Part shown: positions 22,270 to 32,771 of the stretch, one piece after another
How the letters are laid out: every line of letters begins with the position of its first letter
How positions within the stretch are numbered: the first letter of the stretch is position 1
Notes under the pieces: generated by a model
What the model saw: the letters and a program-made list of their open reading frames with translations, nothing else
The model's database searches: none
Told to the model about the DNA's origin: nothing
Origin: Takakia lepidozioides
Lineage: Eukaryota; Streptophyta; Takakiopsida; Takakiales; Takakiaceae
DNA length: 45,829 nt
Direction of reading: 5' to 3'
Assembly (NCBI GenBank): GCA_030704615.1
Contig: JAKLZA010000007.1
Span: 1-45,829 of the forward strand
Made by a program: the position numbers and the translations under genes

Positions 22270-23463
22270 TCAAGTGTCGCAGTCATCACAATCAGTGTCC
22301 ACCTCCTGTGCTATGTCATCTACAAAGATTCTGGCCCCAACACCACGTGTTCTACGAAGGCCATCGCAAGGTGGACTCTGAGTGCCATGAACGGACATGC
22401 TTGCTGCGAGTGCCTCCGCATAGACAGGTAGCACACAAGACCGAGGAGGACTGAAAACAAGTCCAAATAGGTGTGATAGCCCAGGAGGGCAAGTGGAAGC
22501 ACGCGGACTCCTACACATGTCCACAAAATCCCATTTTTAACACAATGATGCAATGCACAAGTCCAACGAAGAGGATGTCTCCCATGTGCACTTTGCCTCA
22601 AGAACAGCGATTCTTGATATTGAAACAACAATGCAAGCATGCACAGGTTGAACTTACTCACAGGCAAAGTCGGAGTCCAGCTCCTTGTCAGAAGTCTCCT
22701 CTGTATCAGTATCAGCGGGACGGGGCTTCGGAAGGACTTGAGAAGTGTGTCCACCCAAACCCATCAGGAGGTTCTTGTAAATCTCAGCATCCCCTTCAAT
22801 CCCAAAGAGATGTCGCGCACTGGCCTTGCAAGCGTGGTACAAAGCACCTGCAGTGGAATAGAATGAAGTAAGCAGACATTGAAGACACATTCGGAACGGT
22901 GGAAAGTGCTGAAAGTGCAAGCTCAATCAAACCTCATGAAATGTGAATGTTGAAGAGACGAACCTGTGCCCATCGACAAATCCAGAACTCTGGCGTCTGT
23001 GTAGGTGCAGCACTCCACAATCGTTTGAATGAAAGCTGGGCTCCTCTCCCTCGCCCCTCTCCAAGGAACCCCATTCCCCCTTCGCAAGCACACGTTGTTG
23101 TCGACGTAGTTGTGATGCATGTCATCCGTGGGAGGATCTGTCCTGTCATCTATGAACTTGCCCCCGTGAGTGATGACAAACTCCGTAATGCCGGCCGGAG
23201 TCGTTGGTGGATGCACCCGGACGAGACAAACAGCTTCAAACAGACGAGTCTGCGAACATGACATCCACAAGGAACTAAGAACCAAAATAAAATCGGGCCC
23301 CTACATATGAGTTCGAGCGACCTATACAACACAATCCTAGAACAAAAAAGAAGAGGAAGAAGAAGGGAAACTCACCATCTCTCCCGGACGATCCCCCTTC
23401 GTAAGGTACATGTTGTTCACACAATTCCATGTCTTCACGACTCTCATGCCCAAGGCTTTCAAA
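22270..23463 (-). pseudogene. ParB-methyltransferase gene, copy 2: last exons only
   Basis: Four exons on the minus strand with matching phases: about 23463-23376 (truncated; KALGMRVVKTWNCVNNMYL), 23249-22964, 22847-22658 and 22450-22270 (stop TGA). The joined segment contains SPAFIQTIVECC and RVLDLSMGTG followed by ALYHACKASARHLFGIEGD. This is the SAM-binding motif I (DxxxGTG) and motif II acidic region of a DNA amino-methyltransferase. Exon boundaries and phases match copy 1 exactly although the proteins differ widely, so the copies are old paralogues rather than a recent duplication. The part with the ParB domain and catalytic motif is absent here. Confidence 0.7.
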
Positions 23464-23684
23464 GGGGGCTGCTATTTCATGAGCGGCATGAGCATGAGCG
23501 GAAAAAAAAAAAGCATGAGCAGACCATTGTGAGTCCACGGAAATAGGGTTAGGAGGCACGGAAATAGGGTCATGTGAAGTTGGAATGTGGCACCAGTGGA
23601 CTTGAAATGCAACATTTTATTGCAAATTTTGTGGCAAGCCACGTCTATACAAGTGTGTTCTAACTGTCATAGCCGGAATGGACA

Positions 23685-26600
23685 CTACTCTCCTACACCC
23701 TCCGAGGAACTTGCCCCACCTTCTTCCTCATCCCCCTCATCCCCCTCATCCTCCGAGCTCTGTGATGCATCAGTTCCACTATGCCTCTCAAAAATCCCGT
23801 CCTCTCCTTGGGGGACTGTCCACCTCACCTCCTGGGAATCTTCTGCGTCTTCTCCCCCACTTTCCTCAGTAGAATCCAACACAAATCTACGAGCCCGACG
23901 GGCTCTAATAGCTGCTGCCTCCTCCCTCATCTTCATTTTCTTGAGGCTTGCCTCGTCTAAAATCTGCTGTACACGACTACGTTCGGAACACCTCCTAATG
24001 GACACCGAAGCAAGCCGGGTAGCATAAGTAGGAAGGATGTACTCCCTTTCTGGACTAGGCATGAAATCCCCCCTGGCAAAAAAAGGCACGTTCCTCCTGC
24101 CCATGAACTCCAGTGTAGACGTCCCTCCGGCAGTACTTGGCATCCTATAGTAAGAACAAATCCACTTGAAGAATGTCAATACCAGCACAACCAGAAAGGG
24201 TTTTCAATGAAATAAGAGAGCGGAGGGAGGTGCCTCACAAAATCTGGAGGCAACTTACAATGCCACCACTCACTCGTAAACCGGGGGCTCCTCAGCCTCG
24301 ATCCCAACTTCCTCCCCCTGCTCCTTCTCGGATTTTTCCTCATCCTCCGAGGATACCTCTTCCTCTTTTGGCAGACGTTCAGCCGTTGCAAGTTCCGAGT
24401 TGTGGAGGGCAGTATCTGGCTCGAAGGCGAACACATGCCTGTCGGACAACGTCCCTGCCCACATTGAAGCACCTGAGGAACAAAGCGGGCGGTTAATAGC
24501 TTGCGGCATGCAATTGCAATGGGGCCAGGGGACAAACTGAGCACGTGAAGGCTTACCCGTGCCGCATGTGAGGTCCAGAATCCGCCCTTGGACATCCGAG
24601 CACGTCTCCATGAGGGTTTGGATGAAAGCAGGGCTCCGGGTCCGGCTGTACCGCCACGGTTTGCCTGTCTTTGTGTCCTTCGGCATACTAGAGTGGGGCA
24701 CATAGTTGTAGAGGACATCGTAGGTTACAGGGTCCACAACGGCATCAACAAGACGACCGTCGTTGCGGAATTTGAACGTAGACCCTCTCTTCACAAAGCA
24801 ATATGCCTCAAACACCAATGTCTGCACATCCAACAAAGAAAGGATCAATTCCAGGGTCTACCTAACATACACCACAATATGAAGTGAATGCAATAGATTG
24901 ATAACTTACACTTTGGCCCTCTGTTCGCGACCCCTGCGTACTGATGCAGAACCATTTTCTGAGGAGGACCGGGGTGACACTTTTCGGTGTCCACCTTGCC
25001 ACCGCATTCTCTGTGGTCTTCCCTCTCGTGGCAAGGACAACCACACATCCACCGTCATCCAGAAGCATCCCAAACCCGGCTTTACAGTAGTCCTCAGTAA
25101 ACCTGTTCCAGGTGGGCACACCATCCAGGCCCTCCAGCAGCTCCCCATCTGGAATGTCGAGGAGAATCATGTCGCAAGCTCTCTCCACCTCAACCCCCCC
25201 CCCCGAGTGCTCTTGCAATTCGTGCTCACAGCCGTGAAGAATTCCATCATGGCTTCAAAACCAGGGGTGTCTTTAGGCTCTGTACCGGCAGCCCTCTTCT
25301 TGGCTTTCCCCTTCTGCTCCGCCAGAGACTTGTTGTGTGCCACCTTCTTTGCCCTGGCAGCGAGAGCGTCAAGGAAGCTCTCATTGACGCATTGGATGAT
25401 GGTTGGAGGTTCTAGCTTTGGCCTGTGCGTAAACGTCACCGCCGAATACCGCCGTGTAGGCTCGCCCTCAAATGCCAACTTCTTGGCAGAGCCAGTCCCA
25501 CTCCGAACTGACTTGGGAACCTGGACGACCGGTGACTGGGTAGGAGCAACAGCAGTCGCATGACCTTGAACAAAATCGGCGTCGGAGTCACTCTCTTGGG
25601 TCCCCTCCTACGCCTCCTCCGATGCCCCGATGGTTTTCTTCTTTTTGGGTGTTACTGCAGTCACCTGTTTCCTTGTCCTTTTCCTTTGACCTTTACTCTT
25701 CTCATGCAATTTCTCCTGAATTCCTGCCTGAGCAAGCTCTACCGCTTTCCTGGAGTTCGCAAGCACTTTTGCCTCTTTTGCACCCAACGGAGGCAGCGGA
25801 GCCCGGTTTCGTCGGAATTCAGCATCCAGCTTCAATTGAAACTCGGATGGGTCGAGCGAGCCGGGCGGAAGGTCCACATACCAAGGGCAATCACGCAAAT
25901 GTTCCAGATGCCACTCCTTCACAATATCGTCAGTGTACATGGAGTCAGCCCCAGGGTTCCTCCATGCCAGGAAGAATGATGGCTCGAAAGACAGATGACC
26001 TTTCTCCAAAAGCGAGAACTTACAGTACCTGCATTCATGAAAAACACAATGAGGTCCGAAAATGGCTAAGTCCCTGAACGGCAATAGGGCCTACAACTGG
26101 AATATGGCGCCGAATTTCCACTTCAGGGCCACCCAGTCTAGGGACTTAGCCCGAAAATGGCTAAGTCCCTGAACGGCAATACGGCCTGGAACTGGAAAAT
26201 GGCGCCGAATTTCCAGTTCAGAGCCAGCCAGTCTAGGGACTTAGCCCGAAAATGGCTAAGTCCCTGGACGGCAATAGGGCCTAGAACTGGAAAACGGCGC
26301 CGAATTTCCAGTTCCGGGCCAGCCACCCTAGGGACTTAGCCCGAAAATGGCTAAGTCCCTGGACGGCAATAGGGCCTAGAACTGGAAAACGGCGCCGAAT
26401 TTTCAGTTCCGGGCCAGCCACCCTAGGGACTTAGACCGAAAATGGCTAAGTCCCTGGACGGCAATAGGGCCTGGAACTGGAATATGGCGCCGAATTTCCA
26501 CTTCAGGGCCAGCCAGTCTAGGGACTTAGCCTGAAAATGGCTAAGTCCCTGAACGGCAATAGGGCCTGGAACTGGAAAAGGGCGCCGAATTTCCAGTTCA

Positions 26601-29600
26601 GGGCCAGCCAGTCTAGGGACTTAGCCCGAAAATGGCTAAGTCCCTGGACGGCAATAGGGCCTAGAACTGGAAAACGGCGCCGAATTTCCAGTTCCGGGCC
26701 AGCCACACTAGGGACTTAGGCCGAAAATGGCTAAGTCCCTGAACGGCAATAGGGCCTAAAACTGGAATATGGCGCCGAATTTCCACTTCAGGGCCAGCCA
26801 GTCTAGGGACTTAGGCCGAAAATGGCTAAGTCCCTGAACGGCAATAGGGCCTGGAACTGGAAAATGGCGCCGAATTTCCAGTTCTGGGCCAGCCAGTCTA
26901 GGGACTTAGCCATTTTCGGAGCCCTGACTGGAAATTCGGCGCCATTTTCCCTAACACCACTTGAGGCCTCTAACATCCTGAAATGCCAGGACTTGAAAGA
27001 AAGGCAGCGCGTATGTACCTGTACAGAAGGCGCATTGCTGCTTTGTCTGCGTTCGGCTGGTCGGTGAACTCGTGGCTCCGGCGAGCATCTGCTATCTCCC
27101 GAAAGAATAGGTTGGTTTTGTAGAGCAGAAAGTACCTCGTCACATAGTCACGTAGGCTCTCTGCTGCAGGAGATATCTCCATCTTGAACTGATGTGCTTG
27201 TGTGTCCAGCTGCTCTTGCGCATTCGTCGTCACCTGTGGAGATTGTCCATCAGATCGCTTTCCTCAAAAAATACAATGAATCCACCCCCTACTAGAGTAG
27301 AAGCCCCAAACGAAGCGTGGGGAAGTACCTGAAACCACCATGTCATGCGGTTCATCCACATGTCGAATGTGGGGTCAGAGAGTTTGTCCGGTTTGGGGAA
27401 GCTCCACATGTCCCTGGTACTTTGGGAACCATTCCAGATTTGGAGCCACCGGGTCTGTCCAACCACCCAGCATATTCGTAAGCGCCAAACACCACAAAAA
27501 GGAGTTGTTGCCACCACAATTTGGTTAAGAATGTATCACCTTTTCTGTTGCATCCACACAGGATGTGGCTAGACGATGGAGCTTCTCCAATGTCATCGTG
27601 GGCTTCAGAGCGCGAGAGTAGTGCTTCCCCACCTCCACCAGAAAGTCGGCACCAAGGGCGGGATCAGCTATGGCCACGTACTTTACCATCCGCGACTTGT
27701 ACTTTATGCGGGCCCTCACCTCCGCAGCTTTGACATACGATTTGAGTTCCGGGAGGGTTGGATTCTTCTCCTCTGACTCCATGTAGAACCTCCGCGCATG
27801 TGCCAAATCCTGCTGTATTTTCGTCTGTCAAGAATGCGCACATAAGATTGGAGATCCTGCTCAACACAATTTCTTCTATTGGGGGAGGAGAGACAGATTA
27901 GCTCAACAAAACTGTCAGGAGCTTTACCCGAAATATGTAGTCCACCATGGCGTCGACGCTCAGCCTATACCAGGTTCTGTCTGCCTTTGCCTCCGACTTG
28001 CGCAGGAGTTCGGCACTGAGGGAATTGGCAAACTCTTGCACCCCCTGCTTCCCGACATCCTTCACTCGGAAGAGCATATGGGACAAGTTGGTGGCAATGA
28101 AGGCATTCTCAGTCACCCTGCAGTGCCACATTTCCATCAAATAATACTGAAATGGGAATTTTCATCATATATGAGGATTCGCAATGAAATGACTTCCAAA
28201 TTCAAAGTCCAAAAGCGAGAGGGGTTGTAGCTTACGAGTTGATGTCGGCCATTGTAGCTTTGAGAAGACTGCGATCTTTGGGCCCCGCAACCTTCAGCAC
28301 AACACAATCGACGGCGAAATGCCAATCGAGATTGTTGGGGTGGGCTTGGGCAATGTGCTCCATCCATGCCAGGAGGCGATGATTGCCGTCCCACACGTAG
28401 AACATCTTACCGGACATGTGCTGGAAAAGAGGATCACTAGCAATCGATCTCTCGAACTCCTCATTTCGCGTTTGCCAATGGGGACCCCATTTGTCCACCT
28501 CATCGGAAGTGTGGGCACGGGAAGCTCCGTGGTCGTTCTCAATGGAAACGTAAAAGGCGGCAGACCCCATTCGATATCCATCCCGGAAAGAGAATTTCAG
28601 CTTGTCGATATCGCCTGGGAGGGCAGGTCTCACCACCTGCAATGACACCAAGCGGCAAAGGGGAATTCGAAGCTTGGCCGGGTACACCATGCCCCCCAGC
28701 ACCCTGCCAATGTTGCTGTGGGTTGCCTCCAACATCTTGGCAGCGGCCAACTTCATATCCGCCTCAGACATGACGTCTGCTGCAGAGGGGTTTTCCGGCA
28801 GCCCACCAGGACCGCCAAATCCAGCCTGTATGCTCCGGGTTTGGGGCCTGGGGATGTCCGGGAGGATGTCATCTTGGTCAGAAACCTCCATGTCGTCCTC
28901 CTCAACAGGGTCAGCCACCTGCGAAACCACCTCTAGCACTCTCGTCGTCTCTACTGCCCTCTCCCTGGCTTCACCTCGAACTTGCACAATCCGTGCTCTT
29001 TCAGGTGTTCTTTCCTTTCCTCCACTCTCCACCGTATGGGTAATTGCGGGGGCTGCTCTTGCCCGCGATGGTCTAACCGGTGTGCTACTGCCTCTCTGTG
29101 GTGTCTTGTAGGGATCCACCGTCTCTGTGGGTCCCTCGCTTACATTGGCATCTGTCATTTGGGCACCCCTGGCCTCTTCAGCTGCCTTTTGTCTTTCCTC
29201 CTGGCTAGCATTCTGTCTCGTCTGTTCTTTTGCCCTCTCTTTTGCCCTCTCACGGGCTTTCTGTTTCTTACTAGGGCTAGCAGCAGGGGAGCCCTCCAGG
29301 ACGACCACCTTTGATTGAGGCGAACTGACACCCTCGCGCGCACTGCTCACTCCCCCCTCCGCAGCCCGTGACTGCTCTCTCGCCGGGGATTGCATGTGCT
29401 TAGCTTTCTTTTTTTTCTTTGCGTGGGCGGGCCCTACTGCATGTGCATGAACAACCTCCATTGCCGGATCTGCTGTCCTCATGTCCTCACGCCCTTCACC
29501 TGCCATGCCGCCTGCACCAACCTCCCCAATGCCTACTTTGTCGTAATCTCGTTGCAAGTCCTCCCGTCCACCAACAAAAGGTTTAAGTTTGCCCTCTCGC

Positions 29601-30213
29601 CCCAAGTTGGGCGATTCAAACATGCGATGAGTTGGAGCTGTCAATGATACCACCAGCGTGCCGGGCTCGTCGTCACTCTGTCATTGACAAAAATCGTGAA
29701 AACCAACATCGGTGCAAAAAGCAGCATCGCAACGAGCAGCGCAACCACCATAGCAACAATCATGTAGCAAAAATGAAAACATAACAAGTTTAGGAAGTAT
29801 GGAGAGCCATGCAACAACAATGAAAACAAATGCAACCATTGCCTAAGAATGACATGCACAAGCAGCCTTCTCCAGAGTTGCCGGATTTGCACACGCATTG
29901 CAAACAATCTAAGGTTCACTCAACTATCTAAAGTTCACTCATATAGCAAAGCCAGGATGAAGATGCAAAAACAAAGCGAGGTAACAAAGCGAAAGCAAAA
30001 AATAAATCGAACAAACCGAAAGCAGAAGTGGCTTGCCTGAGAGTACTCGGCTTCAGTTGGCGCAGGTTGTGAGCAAGACACTGGAATCTCCTGCTGGAGC
30101 TTCAGTTTGGCCATGCGAGAGATTGGCCGTCGTCCGTAGTACAGAGCTTTCAACTTCCGCCGCGGTCTGGATGTGAGGTCTCTCTTAGGAGAGCCACGCC
30201 CTTCAGGCGGCAT
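23685..30213 (-). pseudogene. ParB-like domain + circularly permuted DNA amino-methyltransferase, copy 1
   Basis: Ten exons fit with correct phases: 30213-30037, 29677-28236, 28117-27928, 27824-27540, 27454-27329, 27233-27019, 26028-24910, 24821-24557, 24472-24274, 24144-23685. The intron after exon 1 has a GC donor. Exon 2 encodes a Lys/Ala-rich tail and then a ParB/sulfiredoxin-like fold (LRIPLCRLVSLQVVRPALPG to FYVWDGNHRLLAW, with the DGNHR motif). Exon 7 holds the methyltransferase catalytic region (CDMILLDIPDGELLEGLDG, then LLDDGGCVVVLATRGK). Exons 8-9 hold motif I (RILDLTCGTG) and motif II (HVFAFEPDT). This IV-before-I order is the beta class of N4-cytosine/N6-adenine methyltransferases. 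The usual DPPY/SPPY is DIPD. Exon 10 is acidic and likely disordered. A TAG at 25608-25610 and a frameshift in a run of 11 C (25194-25204) break the frame. Function as a DNA modifier or reader is inference. Confidence 0.7.
26052..26935. repeat. 95-bp minisatellite in intron 6
   Basis: Nine units exactly 95 bp apart (ATGGCTAAGTCCC at 26062, 26157, 26252, 26347, 26442, 26537, 26632, 26727 and 26822). Each unit starts CTAAGTCCCT and ends with its complement AGGGACTTAG, and carries GGCGCCGAATTTCCA in the middle. The array ends with a partial inverted unit. It sits wholly within an intron of the ParB-methyltransferase gene. Confidence 0.95.
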
Positions 30214-30429
30214 AAGTCCCAACCAAAAAGATCTCCTTTTTTGGGGTACATGCCTGGAATACCATGTTAAGCCAAGTTTAGCATGAGATTTAGGGTACGT
30301 GTCCAGGAAGCCATGCGTCGCCAGCCCGAATAATAACCGACGGCCGTCGACATTTATTGCCCAACTGCGCAATTAAATGTCGGATGAAGCCCTCCATGTC
30401 GGATGAAAATCGACGTAAACAGTCCCGGA

Positions 30430-31440
30430 ATTTCCAACGTAGAGGTAATTCGGAGCGCTGCACGATGGAATTCCGGCGCCGAATTTCCATCCGCGGAGGA
30501 AGGGCGGCGGTGGAAATTTCCCTCACGCAGGTAATTCGGAAGCGCGCGGATGGAAATCCGCCGCCGAATTTCCATCCGCGGAGGTAAGGCGGCGGTGGAA
30601 ATTTCCCTCACGCAGGTAATTCGGCGCCGAATTTCCCTCCTGCAGGTAATTCGAATCCCGGATGAATGGAAATTCGGCGCCGAATTTCCATCCAGCAGGT
30701 AATTCGAATACCGGATGAATGGAAATTCGGCGCCGAATTTCCATCCAGCAGGTAAGTCGAATCCCGCATAAATGGAAATTCGGCGCCGAATTTCCATCCT
30801 GCAGGTAATTCGAATCGGTGCCAAATGGATATTCGGCGCCGAATTTCCATTCGCCATGTATTTCTGAGCCAGGAATTACCTTCGTGCAGGTAATTCCCAG
30901 ATGAGAATTACCTTCGTGCAGGTAATTCCCAGATGAGAATTACCTTCGTGCAGGTAATTCTGGACGAGGAATTCACATCGATTGGAATTACCTGCAGGAA
31001 GGTAATTCTCATCTGGGAATTACCTGCACGAAGGTAATTCTTATATGGGAATTACCTGCACGAAGGTAATTCCTGGCTCAGAAATACATGGCGAATGGAA
31101 ATTCGGCGCCGAATATCCATACGGCACCGATCCGACTTACCTGCTGGATGGAAATTCGGCGCCGAATTTCCATTCATCCGGTATTCGAATTACCTGCAGG
31201 ATGGAAATTCGGCGCCGAATCTCCATCCATCCGGGATTCCACTTACCTGCTGGATGGAAATTCGGCGCCGAATCTCCATCCATCCGGGATTCCACTTACC
31301 TGCTGGGCTGGAAATTCGGCGCCGAATTTCCATTCATCCGGTATTCGAATTACCTGCAGGATGCAAATTCGGCGCCGAATCTCCATCCATCCGAGATTCC
31401 ACTTACCTGCTGGATGGAAATTCGGCGCCGAATTTCCATA
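30430..31440. repeat. Array of GGCGCC-centred palindromes forming a large inverted repeat
   Basis: More than a dozen copies of a 24-bp perfect palindrome whose right half is GCCGAATTTCCA, separated by spacers such as TCCTGCAGGTAATTCGAAT. Left of about 30990 spacers read one way; to the right they read as the complement. Near the centre the unit GTGCAGGTAATTCCCAGAT is repeated on the left and inverted on the right. The two arms are some 400 bp each. Long open frames here (EIRRRISIHP repeats) are by-products of the repeats. Confidence 0.9.
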
Positions 31441-31911
31441 CGGGGGATGGTCTCTGTCGGAGAGGTACCGCCTCTTTGCCGCTCTGTTGGATATTCGGTG
31501 CCGAATTTCCGTCCCGGGGGTTGAAATATGACGGCCAGGTGCCGACCTCTCCCTTCTCCCCGACTGCATTGGAACGGCCCCGAATTGAAATTCGGCGCCG
31601 TTTTCCCATCTGTGGAGGTTTTTATGTCGGCCAGTTTTCGGTCTGACCCCCCGACAAGACTTCCTTTGGGGGGGCCCGGATGGAAATTCGGCGCCGAATC
31701 TCCGTCCAGGGGATGTTCTCTGTCGCACACTCGCCGGCCTCTGCGCCCGAGGCGACTTCATCCGGGCGTCCCCTGTTCGATATTCGGTGCCGAATTTCCG
31801 TCCGGGGGTTGAAATGTGACGGCCAAGTGCAGGCCACTCCCCCCTCCCCGACTGCATCCGAACCGCCCCGGATGGAAATTCGGCGCCGTTTTTCCATCTC
31901 GGGATGTTTTT
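31440..31911. repeat. About 290-bp compound repeat next to the telomeric block
   Basis: Nearly two copies of a longer unit: TTCGGTGCCGAATTTCCGTC occurs at about 31494 and 31782, each preceded by a GGGGATG(G/T)T(C/T)TCTGTCG stretch and followed by TTGAAAT(A/G)TGACGGCCA. Each unit also contains a GGCGCC core related to the adjacent palindromes. Confidence 0.8.
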
Positions 31912-31942
31912 GGGTTTAGGGTTTAGGGTTTGGGTTTAGGGT
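31912..31942 (+). repeat. Telomere-type TTTAGGG tract
   Basis: About four repeats with one GGTTTGGG variant, G-strand on plus. It marks the inner edge of the telomere-like mosaic. Confidence 0.9.
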
Positions 31943-32771
31943 GGTTAGCAAAGGCTTGCAAAGGTAACAAAAAGTAGAAAAATACTGGAAAAAGACAGAG
32001 TAAAAATTAAGGGGGGCCGGTTCGGACCCAAATACAAATGCAATGGAAACCAAGACAAATGCATACAAAGTGCGCCTATCGTGCCTAAAGGGATGCTATA
32101 AGACTATTATGTCTTATGCAAGGACTCCCGCCCTCACGAGATAAGGTTCTCTAATTGAAGAATGAGGCACTTTCGTTCCAACCGTAAGCTTTTTTATGTT
32201 TGCTTCTCCTTGTTTAGCGACAAAAATCTTGCTCACTATGGGCAAGCATGCGCTCAAGGCACTCACAAACATAGGGTCAAGTCTCAACCCCTAGTTGGAA
32301 AACTTATATGCCCCACCTTCAAAAAGAGGTTCGTACCTCTAAGGAAGAATGGGAGGGATTACCGCATAAGGTCATCGACGAGAAGGTTAGGTCGGCAGAG
32401 GCTTGCGCATGCCCATAGTCCTCTGATCGCTCGAGATGAACTCGAGGGAGGATCAACCAAATCCCTTCTCTCCGACCATCGGGCGTACGACAGGGGGAAC
32501 CGTGTAGTCGGGGCTAAATTAGCTTGCCCGACACGATTACCATATACCCCCAGCCGCCTTCCCCATTGTAAGCGGTGGCTAAGATGGCGTCAAACGGAAG
32601 GCTCTATACGCCCGTGCTTTGGAAAGAAAAAAGGCCTCGGAAGCATCCAAGGGTTGGGATTCCCCTCGGAGCCGAGCACCCCTTCGATCCAAGTTGCCCG
32701 GGCGGGCAAGGACTAGACTCTCGACTTCTCTAAATGTGAAGACACAAAAAGAGTTAAGGTGTTTTATTCCA
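31943..32771 (-). mobile_element. PLE 3' segment, 5' end at the hammerhead cleavage site
   Basis: Copy of the 3' region of the Penelope-like element at 33871-36757, joined at its 3' end to TTTAGGG. It is colinear with that element up to TGTTTTATTCCA (32760-32771), that is, it starts in the sense direction at UGGAAU, right where the hammerhead is predicted to cut. It contains no RT. The plus-strand 184-codon frame inside it is antisense and recurs only because the copies are nearly identical. Confidence 0.8.

Larger units (their letters stand above)
21757..23463 (-). mobile_element. Methyltransferase-bearing element, copy 2 (cut in exon 7)
   Basis: The lower boundary is the terminal word GGGGGTGCTATTCCGTGAGC, also seen in variant form (GGGGGCTGCTATTTCATGAG) at 23464 beside copy 1. 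The subterminal region has GTGAGCC repeats, a hairpin and three CCTATTTCCG motifs. The gene inside runs on the minus strand. The upper boundary is exactly where copy 1's terminus interrupts exon 7. Type of transposition is unknown; matching inverted ends were not found. Confidence 0.45.
23464..31911 (-). mobile_element. Methyltransferase-bearing element, copy 1 (proposed extent)
   Basis: One end is the word GGGGGCTGCTATTTCATGAG at 23464, shared with copy 2 and lying inside copy 2's exon 7, so copy 1 looks inserted into copy 2. The other end is not defined. The palindrome array at 30430-31911 is proposed to belong to it because GGCGCCGAATTTCC also recurs inside intron 6. Telomeric DNA begins directly after. 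The class of element is unknown; the extent is inference. Confidence 0.35.

Noticed and set aside
26052-26935. Regular 95-bp repeats resembling a CRISPR array
   Set aside because: The whole unit repeats with no unique spacers, it sits in a eukaryotic intron and no cas gene is present; it is a minisatellite.
30354-31897. Many overlapping open frames with EIRRRISIHP-type repeats on both strands
   Set aside because: They are translations of the GGCGCC palindrome array, open on both strands because the unit is palindromic and stop-poor.
32162-32716. Plus-strand 184-codon frame (MRHFRSNRKLFYVCF...) repeated at 34091, 37115, 37580, 38045, 38510, 38975, 39441 and on minus at 44170 and 44670
   Set aside because: It is antisense to the PLE 3' UTR and is open in each copy only because the copies are nearly identical; it is cut wherever the repeat is cut and has no recognisable domain.
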